A stretch of DNA of 33,019 nucleotides, taken from Flammeovirgaceae bacterium BBD 1991-12. Lineage in GTDB: Bacteria; Bacteroidota; Bacteroidia; Cytophagales; Cyclobacteriaceae. Made by a program: the position numbers and the translations under genes. Of this stretch, positions 17,383 through 25,256 are shown piece by piece (the stretch's first letter is position 1; each line of letters starts with the position of its first letter). The DNA lies in assembly GCA_001657315.1 (NCBI GenBank), contig LYSV01000080.1, positions 1-33,019 of the forward strand, in the 5' to 3' direction. The notes under the pieces are model-generated. The model saw nothing but the letters and a program-made list of their open reading frames with translations, ran no database searches and was not told where the DNA came from.

Positions 17383-18252
17383 TCAGGCTGTCACTTTTCG
17401 ATATTGGCTGGGAGGAACGCCGAATTTCTGCCTGAACGCACGACTGAAATGTGAGGCATCTTCAAATCCGCTGTCAAAGGCCACTTCTGCGATATTAGAA
17501 TTGTGATTGAACAGCAAACCTGCGGCGTGATCCAGTCTTTTGGAAAGGAGCCACTTACCGGGCGTGGTGTTGTAATGCACCTGAAAATCACGCTTAAAGC
17601 TGGAAAGGCTGCGGTGGCACAGTTTGGCAAACTCACTGAGACTGAGATTACAGCAATAGCTGGACTCCATAATGCGGGCAAGGGACGGTCTGCTCTGCGT
17701 GGCCACAGACCTCAGATAGGAAATGAGCGCTGTATTCTCACTGCCACAACAAATGTTGGCCACCAGTTCCTTCAATTTTAGTTTGAGGATATATTCTTCC
17801 GGCTGCTGCTCACCTCTGAAGTAGGTAAGCATAGACTGAAAAAACCCTTCAAGGTATTGGTTTGAGCTTAATTCAGCAGCCGTGAATTGAGGCTCTTCCT
17901 CATCCGTATCAGACGGCACTCCTGGCATAACCTCTTTAACAGATTCGCGGATCAGATCATCGGAAACAAAAAAGCCCAGCATGCAAAATTCATCCTCAAA
18001 AAACTGATGAACTACCGTAACCCCCTTTTTTACGTACAATGTATCTCCGGCTTCCATCACCCACTCACCGTCAATTGTACGCCATGTTTTTCTGCCACTG
18101 AGCACGTGTAGTATGTAGTCTGACTGAGAGCAGATCCATGCCTGCTCATTTTCCAGCGGGCAGTTATATTCGACACAAATGGTCTGCTCTATTTCAAATT
18201 TATTGAAATGCAGTCCGTTCTTTATGATCTCATAGAAATTGAGCACAGCCAT
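17383..18252 (-). CDS. AraC family transcriptional regulator
   Basis: A 289-residue regulator. The N-terminal half looks like a cupin-type sensing domain (YILHVLSGRKTWRTIDGEWV and GDTLYVKKGVTVVHQFFEDE), similar to the ExsA-type arrangement. The C-terminal 100 residues hold two helix-turn-helix motifs: LSLSEFAKLCHRSLSSFKRD and IAEVAFDSGFEDASHFSRAF, followed by the family ending FRQKFGVPPSQYRK. It lies 117 bases upstream of the flavoprotein gene in the same orientation and is a reasonable candidate regulator for it. The inducer is unknown. Confidence 0.92.
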   Translation of the reverse strand: MAVLNFYEIIKNGLHFNKFEIEQTICVEYNCPLENEQAWICSQSDYILHVLSGRKTWRTIDGEWVMEAGDTLYVKKGVTVVHQFFEDEFCMLGFFVSDDLIRESVKEVMPGVPSDTDEEEPQFTAAELSSNQYLEGFFQSMLTYFRGEQQPEEYILKLKLKELVANICCGSENTALISYLRSVATQSRPSLARIMESSYCCNLSLSEFAKLCHRSLSSFKRDFQVHYNTTPGKWLLSKRLDHAAGLLFNHNSNIAEVAFDSGFEDASHFSRAFRQKFGVPPSQYRKVTA

Positions 18253-18611
18253 GGTATAGATAAAATTAGTGATTTTCAGGCATTTATCCGATGGGTGAAG
18301 GGACCAGGCAAGTCAGATCAGACTGATGTAGACCTTATGTATACTACTCCAATCGTCCTTGACATTTTTCGAATACTCTCAAACCATCAATAATGCGGCC
18401 CTGATCTTGATTTTACTTCGTACAACTTAGTGGCTTAGTGTCTTTGTGGCCATATTCGCTGCCAGTACTACTGCCCGGAACACACGGAGTTAAATCCGGA
18501 AAAATACAATTGCCGCATCACACCGGTTAGTCAATTATTTTTTTATATTTGCGGTCTTGTTGAAGCTAAGTGTATCAAAAGGATAGAAATAGCTTCACAG
18601 CAGAAAGACAT
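18253..18611. other. Intergenic region before the tRNA cluster
   Basis: No gene seen. It holds the AraC-gene leader on the left and a tRNA promoter on the right. The stretch around 18427-18455 (ACTTAGTGGCTTAGTG, then TCTTTGTGGCC) looks like a short dispersed intergenic repeat. Confidence 0.4.
18544..18551 (+). promoter_or_regulatory. Putative -7 box of the tRNA cluster promoter
   Basis: TATATTTG matches the Bacteroidota -7 consensus TAnnTTTG exactly. The start site would be about 60 bases before the degenerate tRNA copy and about 140 before tRNA-Ala. A -33 element is less clear. Confidence 0.45.
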
Positions 18612-18678
18612 GGGGAACGAGTTCAGTTGACCAGAGCGTCCCGACAACGGTCAGGAAGGTCACTGGAAATTTCGCCCA
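18612..18678 (+). pseudogene. Degenerate tRNA-Ala-like copy
   Basis: The 5' half follows the true tRNA closely: GGGGAA, then GTTCAGTTGACCAGAGCG against GCTCAGTTGGCTAGAGCG. The anticodon arm is replaced by TCCCGAC-AACG-GTCAGGA, then AGGTCAC lines up again. The T arm and 3' acceptor strand are lost (GGAAATTTCGCCC), so it cannot fold as a full tRNA. Confidence 0.55.
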
Positions 18679-18692
18679 AGAAAGATAAGAAA

Positions 18693-18766
18693 GGGGAATT
18701 AGCTCAGTTGGCTAGAGCGCTACACTGGCAGTGTAGAGGTCACCGGTTCGAATCCGGTATTCTCCA
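18693..18766 (+). tRNA. tRNA-Ala (anticodon GGC)
   Basis: A complete cloverleaf of 74 bases including the discriminator A. The acceptor stem pairs GGGGAAT with ATTCTCC and contains the G3-U70 wobble that marks alanine tRNAs. The D arm GCTCAGTTGGCTAGAGC, the anticodon stem CTACA/TGTAG with loop CTGGCAG (anticodon GGC), and the T arm CCGGTTCGAATCCGG are all intact. CCA is not encoded (the DNA continues CGAC). It reads GCC and GCU-type alanine codons. Confidence 0.95.
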
Positions 18767-19204
18767 CGACTATTGAAGCACCTGAAATGGTGCTTTTTTA
18801 TTTATCGTCACAGCGAGGCTGGCGTAGCTAGCGGGCAGGTTACGAAGCTGTCCCATCTTGTGTATGATCGAATGTACTCCATTCGCGTTTCTCGACAGGG
18901 GATCGCTTCGCGCCTGGCTGAAATCATACTACGCGTTCGCGATAACGTTGATTTTGATGATTTAAGACACATTTCAACATTTCTTATTCGAACTCAGGCT
19001 TAAAAAAAGAAGAGTCGCCGTTACCTTGAATATTTGATCCAGGGTGGCACGTTAGGCCAGCGCGTCCCGACGGTATGTCGGGACGGTCACCGGTTCGAAT
19101 CCGGTATTCTCCACCAAACGGTAAAAGCGGTTGCAGTACCGTATACCGGATGAAAGGAAGAAATAAATGTTCTGCTCCACTCATCGAGATTCCCTCTTTA
19201 AAAC
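18767..19204. other. Spacer between tRNA-Ala and the Dnd island
   Basis: No real gene is supported. A 76-codon open frame at 18773-19003 reads through what looks like intergenic repeat sequence (CGTCACAGCGAGGC, GATCGCTTCGCGCC). The right part carries a second tRNA-like remnant (19038-19117). After that comes AT-rich spacer up to the small minus-strand gene at 19205. Confidence 0.45.
19038..19117 (+). pseudogene. tRNA-Ala remnant with intact 3' third
   Basis: Bases 19085-19114 repeat 18738-18767 without a mismatch (variable-region end, T arm, acceptor 3' strand), and this copy continues to CCA. The D-arm region is recognisable but decayed (GGCACGTTAGGCCAGCGCG). The anticodon region is a perfect hairpin, GTCCCGAC-GGTAT-GTCGGGAC, similar to that in the copy at 18612. 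The 5' acceptor strand no longer pairs. The repeat resembles an integration-site duplication. Confidence 0.6.
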
Positions 19205-19399
19205 TTACGGCCTTCCTGTCTCCCCTGTTCTGTAATACCGGACTTTAAAGTCATGCACTTCGTCCGTGAGCTTTTTATTGGCATTCTCTAAAAGCTCATT
19301 CTGTGTTTTCATGATTTTAAGCAGGTCGTGCATGGCGTTCAGGTTTTCGAGTTGAACGCAGACTATTTCTTCGAGGTCGGCTTTGGTGTATCTTCTCAT
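19205..19399 (-). CDS. Small coiled-coil protein, unknown
   Basis: A 64-residue, strongly charged and mainly helical protein. It opens MRRYTKADLEEIVCVQLENL and has heptad-like leucine spacing (MHDLLKIMKTQNELLENANK), which suggests a coiled coil. I recognise no family. It is divergent from the XRE-type regulator at 19538, and a 12-base inverted repeat sits close to both starts, which suggests shared control. It is the leftmost gene of the Dnd island. Confidence 0.5.
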   Translation of the reverse strand: MRRYTKADLEEIVCVQLENLNAMHDLLKIMKTQNELLENANKKLTDEVHDFKVRYYRTGETGRP

Positions 19400-19537
19400 T
19401 TTATAATAAATTTAGAATTTCTGTATTAATGAACTTTTATAGGGCAATGATATAGATTATCAGTTAATTCACAAAGAAAAGATCAAGATTTTCTAAATTA
19501 TAATACGATTCTTCTAAATTTATGCTCGAAAAACAAA
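19400..19537. promoter_or_regulatory. Divergent promoter with inverted operator-like repeats
   Basis: ATAAATTTAGAA at 19406-19417 is the exact inverse complement of TTCTAAATTTAT at 19512-19523. A further direct partial copy, TTCTAAATT, lies at 19491-19499, 21 bases (two helical turns) before the right-hand site. The sites flank the likely promoters of the 64-residue gene and the Dnd operon and are good candidates for binding by the XRE-type regulator. Confidence 0.5.
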
Positions 19538-19762
19538 ATGGATATGACCGAATTGGGATTGTACTTTGTTAAAAAGTCTATCAGTAAGGCAGCTGTTTCA
19601 AACAGAACAGGGATCAGCAGGTCTCGCCTTAGTGAGTTGACCCTAAATCCCTCGACTCATCTCCGCGCTAAGGAACTCTATCTTATTGCTCTGGCTATAG
19701 ATGTTGATCCTTGTGAGGTACTCAAAGAAATCTACAGAGATATAAAGCTGCTTGAGAAATAG
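19538..19762 (+). CDS. XRE-type helix-turn-helix regulator, first gene of the Dnd operon
   Basis: A 74-residue single-domain DNA-binding protein. The helix-turn-helix is seen in KAAVSNRTGISRSRLSELTL (residues about 18-37), followed by LRAKELYLIALAIDVDPCEV, the usual later helices of Cro/CI-type domains. It is followed after 37 bases by the SufE-like gene in the same direction. In other Dnd systems DndB is the common regulator; none is seen here, so this small protein may take that role. A start at the second ATG (19544) would remove only two residues. Confidence 0.85.
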   Translation: MDMTELGLYFVKKSISKAAVSNRTGISRSRLSELTLNPSTHLRAKELYLIALAIDVDPCEVLKEIYRDIKLLEK

Positions 19763-19799
19763 GTTCGGACACTTCGGCAACTATCATAAATAAGAGATT

Positions 19800-20222
19800 A
19801 TGGAAGACATAATAACCGTTCAAAAGGAAATAATTGAAAATTTCCAATTATTTGAGGAATGGGATGATAAATATGAATATCTTTTGGAATTCAGTAAGGG
19901 AACAGAACTTCTGACTGAAGCCGAAAAGTCAGAAAATAACCTGGTCAGAGGTTGCCAGTCGAGGGTTTGGCTGGTAAGTGAGTTTCACGATGAACGAGTG
20001 TGGTATCGAAGCGATAGTGATGCACCAATTCCTAAAGGAATTGTAGCTGTGTTGGCAAAGATTCTTTCAGGGCAAAAGCCAGAGACTATTGTGAAAGCAG
20101 ATGTAAGCTTTCATCATAAGACAGGTCTAGTAATGTATTTGTCACCTGCCAGAGTTAAAGGAGTTGAGTCAATGATTTTGAAGTTCAAGTCTCTGGCGGC
20201 TGAACATTTAATAAAACACTAA
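19800..20222 (+). CDS. SufE-like sulfur acceptor linked to the Dnd operon
   Basis: A 140-residue SufE family protein. SufE proteins take a persulfide from a cysteine desulfurase and hand it on. The acceptor cysteine is Cys52 in NLVRGCQSRVWLVSE, matching the GCQSxVW motif of the family. Other family marks are FEEWDDKYEYLLEFSKG and LSPARVKGVESMI. It overlaps dndC by one base (TAATG), so the two are translationally coupled. No DndA desulfurase is in the window. The simplest reading is that a chromosomal SufS/IscS loads this protein, which then supplies DndC. Confidence 0.9.
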   Translation: MEDIITVQKEIIENFQLFEEWDDKYEYLLEFSKGTELLTEAEKSENNLVRGCQSRVWLVSEFHDERVWYRSDSDAPIPKGIVAVLAKILSGQKPETIVKADVSFHHKTGLVMYLSPARVKGVESMILKFKSLAAEHLIKH

Positions 20223-21544
20223 TGTCAAGAAAAATTAACCACATCGTAGATGAAATAATTGACCAGTATTTGTATGCAGATGAAACTGACAGACCATGGA
20301 TCATAGGTTTTAGTGGCGGTAAGGACTCTACAGTGTTGTTGCAATTGGTTTGGAAGGCAATTGAGCAAGTAAAGGAGTTGTCGGGTTTTGCAAGACCGGT
20401 TCATGTGGTGTGTAACGATACAATGGTGGAAAACCCCATCATCACCAACTATGTAAATAAGGTTCTTGATAAAATTGACGTGGCTGCCCGTGATCAGGAC
20501 ATGCCAATTTATGTAAAAAAAACCCAACCAAGGCTGGAAGATTCGTTTTGGGTAAATCTAATTGGCCGAGGCTACCCGGCTCCGAACAATTCATTTCGCT
20601 GGTGTACGGAGCGATTGAAGGTGAGACCTACTTCACGCTTTATCCTTGAGCAACTGGATATTACAGGTGAAGCTATCATTTTATTGGGAACACGGTCGGA
20701 TGAGAGCGCTACACGCGCTAAGTCGATTAAAAAACACGCTGTTCGAGGTAAACGAATTACAAAGCATCCAAACCATCAAAACACCTTTATTTATGCTCCC
20801 ATTAAGCATCTGACGATGGAAGAAGTTTGGTACATTATTAATACCATGCCTTCTCCATGGGGAGCTGACAATGAGGAGTTGTTTCAGATTTACGCAGATG
20901 CCAGTGCAGATGATTATGAGTGCCCCACAATGGTGACAAACAAAAATCACTCTTCTTGCGGACAAAGTCGCTTTGGATGCTGGGTATGCACGGTGGTGAA
21001 GGAAGACAAGTCCATGTCGGCATTGATTGACAATGGAATTACCTGGTTAGCTCCATTGCTGAGGTACAGAAACGAGGTGGTTGAAGGCCGAAACAAGGTG
21101 GGAAACCGCATGGATGAGAGGCGAAATGGTCAGAAAGTCGAGAAGGGCAAAGGTACTTATGAACCACACTATCGGGCAGAGTTATTGAAAAGATTGTTGG
21201 AAACGCAGCGCGAGATCCAGGAAACCTTTCCTGAACTGGAACTAATTACCAACCAGGAACTGGTTGCTATTCAGGTAATTTGGTATCGTGATGCCTTGTT
21301 CAAACAGAAAGTGTCTCACATCTACAATTCCGTCTATCACAAAGATTTCGATATGAAAAATCATGATGAGAATTTCCGAAAAGAAGAAGAATTACTCAAA
21401 AAAGTGTGCGAAAAAGAGAAGGAGTTTGATTTGATTCAAGACCATCTGGCCTTAATTAAAAATAAGGCGCTATTAACAAGAAAACGAGGACTGAGAGAGG
21501 ACCTGGAAAGACGGATTGAACAATATATCAACCAGCAAGACTAG
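20222..21544 (+). CDS. dndC: DNA phosphorothioation sulfurtransferase DndC
   Basis: A 440-residue member of the PAPS-reductase-like ATP pyrophosphatase family. The PP-loop is SGGKDS at residues 31-36. FRWCTERLKVRP with Cys128 follows, then LLGTRSDESATRA, a DndC hallmark. A cysteine cluster (Cys234, Cys246, Cys253, Cys256 in ECPTM and CGQSRFGCWVCTVV) is suited to an iron-sulfur cluster. DndC activates the DNA backbone with ATP and takes part in sulfur transfer. The C-terminal 130 residues are charged and helical. The gene starts inside the SufE stop and ends two bases before dndD. Confidence 0.95.
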   Translation: MSRKINHIVDEIIDQYLYADETDRPWIIGFSGGKDSTVLLQLVWKAIEQVKELSGFARPVHVVCNDTMVENPIITNYVNKVLDKIDVAARDQDMPIYVKKTQPRLEDSFWVNLIGRGYPAPNNSFRWCTERLKVRPTSRFILEQLDITGEAIILLGTRSDESATRAKSIKKHAVRGKRITKHPNHQNTFIYAPIKHLTMEEVWYIINTMPSPWGADNEELFQIYADASADDYECPTMVTNKNHSSCGQSRFGCWVCTVVKEDKSMSALIDNGITWLAPLLRYRNEVVEGRNKVGNRMDERRNGQKVEKGKGTYEPHYRAELLKRLLETQREIQETFPELELITNQELVAIQVIWYRDALFKQKVSHIYNSVYHKDFDMKNHDENFRKEEELLKKVCEKEKEFDLIQDHLALIKNKALLTRKRGLREDLERRIEQYINQQD

Positions 21545-21546
21545 GC

Positions 21547-23675
21547 ATGTTCATTAAAGAAATCGTACTTGACAATTTCAGAATTTACAAGGGACAAAAC
21601 AGGGTCGAACTATTACCGGATGGTGAGCGAAATATTATTGTAGTTAGTGGTAAAAACGGCTTTGGGAAAACTACTTTTTTGATGTCGCTGGTATGGTGTC
21701 TTTATGGCCGCCAGATGGACAAGGTAGATGAACTTTACAAGAAAGAAATTGAGGATAAGGGAAACTATGGCAAGTATATTGGTAATAGCCTGAACAGGCT
21801 GGCTGAAGCGGACGGTAAAACAAGGTTTTCAGTGTCGGTGACATTCACTGACGTAAAGATTCCTGATATCACTTGCAATGAAGTGACTATCAGACGCTCG
21901 TTCGACACCAAAACCGGCACCAAAGATGAACTTGAAATTCTGATAGATAACCAGCAAAATCAGATCATACAAGACTTATCTCAAAACAATCAAGACGGGG
22001 GGGAGATTTTCATTAGGGAATTCATTTTGCCACTGGAAATAGCAAAATTTTTCTTTTTCGATGCAGAAAAAATTGTATCGCTGGCTGAAGTGAATTCTTC
22101 TGAACAACGCAGGGCGTTGGGCATAGCATATTCACAAGTGTTGGGCATCCACAAGTATGAAGAGCTAAAGGAACAGTTACTGAACATTCAGGATGACTAC
22201 CGAAAGAATGCTGCGAAGCCTGCAGATAGAAAGGCGTTTGTGAGCAATGAAAGCCATATTGAGCAACTGAATATTGATATTGAAGATAACCTGGGAAAGA
22301 TTTCCGTACTCAGGGAGAAAAAGAGCGAGCTGAAGTACGAGTCAGATCAAATTCAACGCATACTCATCAGTGCGGGTGATCACATGACTTCAGAACAGGT
22401 AGAACAACTTCAGGCAAAAGAAGCTGAATTGGAAGGCGAAATTGGAAAGTTGCAAAACGGATTGAAGGAATTGTTTAATTTGATCCCCTTTGGCTTAGCA
22501 GGTGGTACAATGATGGAACTGTCCAAACAACTCTCAAATGAGCGTATCCACTCTCAAAACGAATATAGGGAAGGCGATGTGGAAAACAAAACAGACTTAT
22601 TTTTGAACGACCTGGATCGTGTAAAGAATGAATCGAACATTGTAGTCGATACTAAAGTAAGACGATTCTATGAAGACAAAATCCGGGACTTGATCCGAAA
22701 ACATTTTTTTGCTGATATTACCAACTTGCCAACAGATTTTGAGCCTTTGCATGATTTTTCTGAATTACAGACCAATGAGCTGAATGGAATCATTGATAAT
22801 TTGCGACACTCGTTTAAGGATAATTTTAAACGAATCAATCAGCACTATGCCAATGTAAAATCTGAATTGGAAGGTGTACGTAGGCAACTACGAGAAGCAG
22901 AGAGACATGCAGATGACTCATACATAGCTGATCAGAGAGACAAGAAAAAGACAATAGATACACAACTGAGCGATACCGAATTTCAACTGGACGAATTGAA
23001 CCAGAAACTGGGCGAAATCAGAAATGAGTTAAAGGCCTACAAACAAAAACAGGAGGAACTAAGAAAGAGAATTGATGTTTCTGATGAAAACAAGTTAAAA
23101 AGCGATGTGATAGAAACAGAAATCAAGCGCCTGAAAGAATTCATACTTGAGTTCAAGGAAGCCAAGAAGAAATCGCTGGAACAGAAGATAAAGACCGGGC
23201 TAAATACATTGATGCATAAAAAAGACTTTATTCATCGCGTGGAGGTAGATATCAGTATATCGGGCGAAGATGTAGAGATCAGCCTTTACACTAAGGTCAG
23301 TAGCCAGGAACAAAAACTGGATAAAGGCTCCCTTTCAATGGAGAACGTCAAATGTATTCTTCCGCACTGCTGAGTGCATTGGTAGACGAATCTAATATTG
23401 ACTTTCCGGTATTCATCGATAGCCCGATGCAAAAGTTTGATCAGGAGCATGCCGAAAACATCATCCGCCATTTTTACCCAACTGTTTCAGATCAGGTGGT
23501 TCTTTTCCCATTAATTCATAAAGAACTCACACAAGATGAGTATAAAGTACTGAAAGAGCGGGTAAACCGTAGTTTCCTGATTGACAACTTAACCAAGGAC
23601 AGTTCAGCCTTTTTAGAAGTAGCACCCGAATTGTTGATTCAGAAATATGACGAACTCTACATGGCATCAAATTAA
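21547..23675 (+). pseudogene. dndD: DndD SMC/Rad50-like ATPase, frameshifted
   Basis: The DndD ATPase of the phosphorothioation system, which would be about 709 residues if in one frame. The N-terminus has FIKEIVLDNFRIYKGQ and Walker A GKNGFGKT (35-42), then a FIREFILPLEIAKFFFFDAE segment and long coiled coils. The frame ends early at 23373. The other frame continues from about 23340 with GERQMYSSALLSALVDE and the Walker B region FPVFIDSPMQKFD. Adding one G to the GG at 23340-23341 restores LSMGERQ, the ABC signature motif. The break would remove Walker B and kill ATPase activity. It may be a sequencing error, since the rest reads as intact. The second fragment alone starts at 23352. Confidence 0.9.
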
Positions 23676-25245
23676 CATCAAAACCACTGAGGCCAACAAA
23701 GAAGTGGTTCAGAAACTATCGCGTAAAATTTTGGGCGGAGCTTCTGAAAATGTAATTGCGCGTATCGCTTTAGGCTATTCATTGCAAAGCGGGAAAAAGT
23801 TTACAACAGCAGAGTTTACTGATAAGAAATATGATTCCAAAGGAAAAGAATATAAAGATCATGTGCTCTTTGAGGCTCAATACCGGTATTATTTCATTGC
23901 TTTGATTTGCCAGCACTATGAAATTCACAAGACCAATGATAACATTCCCAAATACATTAAGTTGCACATTGACCATGGCCTAGAAGCCATCAATCAGCTT
24001 TTTGAGGACAACCCAAAATATACTATTTTCGATTTCCTAACAGATCACCTCGAAAGGGGAATAGCACATTTGGAAAATGTGGAGGTGAGTCTTGGTCCAG
24101 TCAAAAACAACAGTCAGAAAATACAGAAAGGCTTCTTTGCTTCTGCCATTGAAATTCAAGTCGGGCATGAAATAGAGAATGAAAAATCTACAATTCATCT
24201 TACTCCTAATGATGTAAAAAAGTATAATAATTGTCACATAGCCGTTGCAGGCAATTCGGGCACTGGAAAGACACAATTTGCTCTGGAGTTGTTATCGCAA
24301 TTCACTAAAAAATCCAATGGCCAGGTTAATTTCATTTATCTCGATTTTAAGGGCTTAAAAGATGATGATCTAACCTACTATGAGCCCTTTTTCAAAAGCG
24401 CCAGGTCTACATTCATAGATGCACCACAAACGCCCTTCCCGTTGAATCCACTCACGTTCATTGATAATGTGAACGAGAAAAACAAGATCATGGGTATTAA
24501 CAAATTCGTTGATATCATTGCCAAATACGCCAACATTGGCAAAAAGCAGGAACAAAGCCTGAAGGATGCAACTAAGGAAGCCTTTCTTGAAAAGAAAAGC
24601 GGAGAATACCCTACCGTAAATGATGTAAATGAAAAGCTTCTGGAAATCTATGGAGACAAGAAAGATACCCTTACCGAAGTGATGGAGGGGCTAAGTGAAT
24701 TGGATGTGTTTGACAAGAAACCAAAGGGTAGTTTTCTTAATAAAAATTATTACCTGTCCCTTTCCGGAGATTTACCAAATTCGGTTCGCTTCACTTCTAT
24801 TTTCCTTATCATCAACTACATATACAATACTTTCATGAACATGGAAAACACCCCCGTGGAAAATGGTTTTCAGGGGATTCGCTATGTGTTATTGATTGAT
24901 GAGGCACATGTGATTTTTAAAGAAAAGAAATCCCAGGACCTCCTCGAAAAAATACTCAGAGAAATTCGGTCTAAAGGAGTCTCAGTAGTTTTACTCTCCC
25001 AAGGAATCGAAGAGTTTAACCAGCCGAGCTTTGACTTTTCGACTATGTGTGAAATCGCTTTTTTGTTGGACATCAAGAACAAAGGTAATGTAAAGATGAT
25101 CAACAAATTCCTTGGATTGGGTGACGCTGAAGGCCGTAAAGTAGCACGCAGTATGGAAGGCATTCAAAAGGGGCAGGCTATTTCTAATATCAAAGAGTAT
25201 GAAATGGGGCAGTTGTTTGAGTTGAAACAATTTAAGGATAATTAA
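23647..25245 (+). CDS. dndE: DndE fused to a HerA/VirD4-like ATPase
   Basis: A 532-residue fusion. Residues 1-130 are DndE-like: KLSRKILGGASENVIARIAL, then YDSKGKEYKDHVLFEAQYRY and IPKYIKLHIDHGLEAINQLF. DndE binds nicked DNA in the modification complex and is normally only about 110-120 residues. The rest is a P-loop ATPase: Walker A GNSGTGKT at 202-209, IYLDFKGL, an FPLNPL segment typical of HerA/VirD4-type proteins, and Walker B LLIDEAHVIF with Asp418-Glu419, then the motif VSVVLLSQGIEEF. The start overlaps the end of dndD by 29 bases. The ATPase part may move DNA or act as the translocating partner. Names used elsewhere for such fusions vary. Confidence 0.85.
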   Translation: MTNSTWHQINIKTTEANKEVVQKLSRKILGGASENVIARIALGYSLQSGKKFTTAEFTDKKYDSKGKEYKDHVLFEAQYRYYFIALICQHYEIHKTNDNIPKYIKLHIDHGLEAINQLFEDNPKYTIFDFLTDHLERGIAHLENVEVSLGPVKNNSQKIQKGFFASAIEIQVGHEIENEKSTIHLTPNDVKKYNNCHIAVAGNSGTGKTQFALELLSQFTKKSNGQVNFIYLDFKGLKDDDLTYYEPFFKSARSTFIDAPQTPFPLNPLTFIDNVNEKNKIMGINKFVDIIAKYANIGKKQEQSLKDATKEAFLEKKSGEYPTVNDVNEKLLEIYGDKKDTLTEVMEGLSELDVFDKKPKGSFLNKNYYLSLSGDLPNSVRFTSIFLIINYIYNTFMNMENTPVENGFQGIRYVLLIDEAHVIFKEKKSQDLLEKILREIRSKGVSVVLLSQGIEEFNQPSFDFSTMCEIAFLLDIKNKGNVKMINKFLGLGDAEGRKVARSMEGIQKGQAISNIKEYEMGQLFELKQFKDN

Positions 25246-25256
25246 AATCATAAGAT

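Noticed and set aside
18773-19003. 76-codon open frame after tRNA-Ala
   Set aside because: It runs through repeat-like intergenic sequence, has no recognisable domain and follows the tRNA end directly; coding is not supported.
18984-19184. 66-codon minus-strand frame
   Set aside because: Its middle (EYRIRTGD) is the well-known false translation of a tRNA 3' end.
23352-23675. Separate 107-residue protein after dndD
   Set aside because: It carries the Walker B end of DndD and begins inside the signature motif, so it is the 3' part of the same gene.
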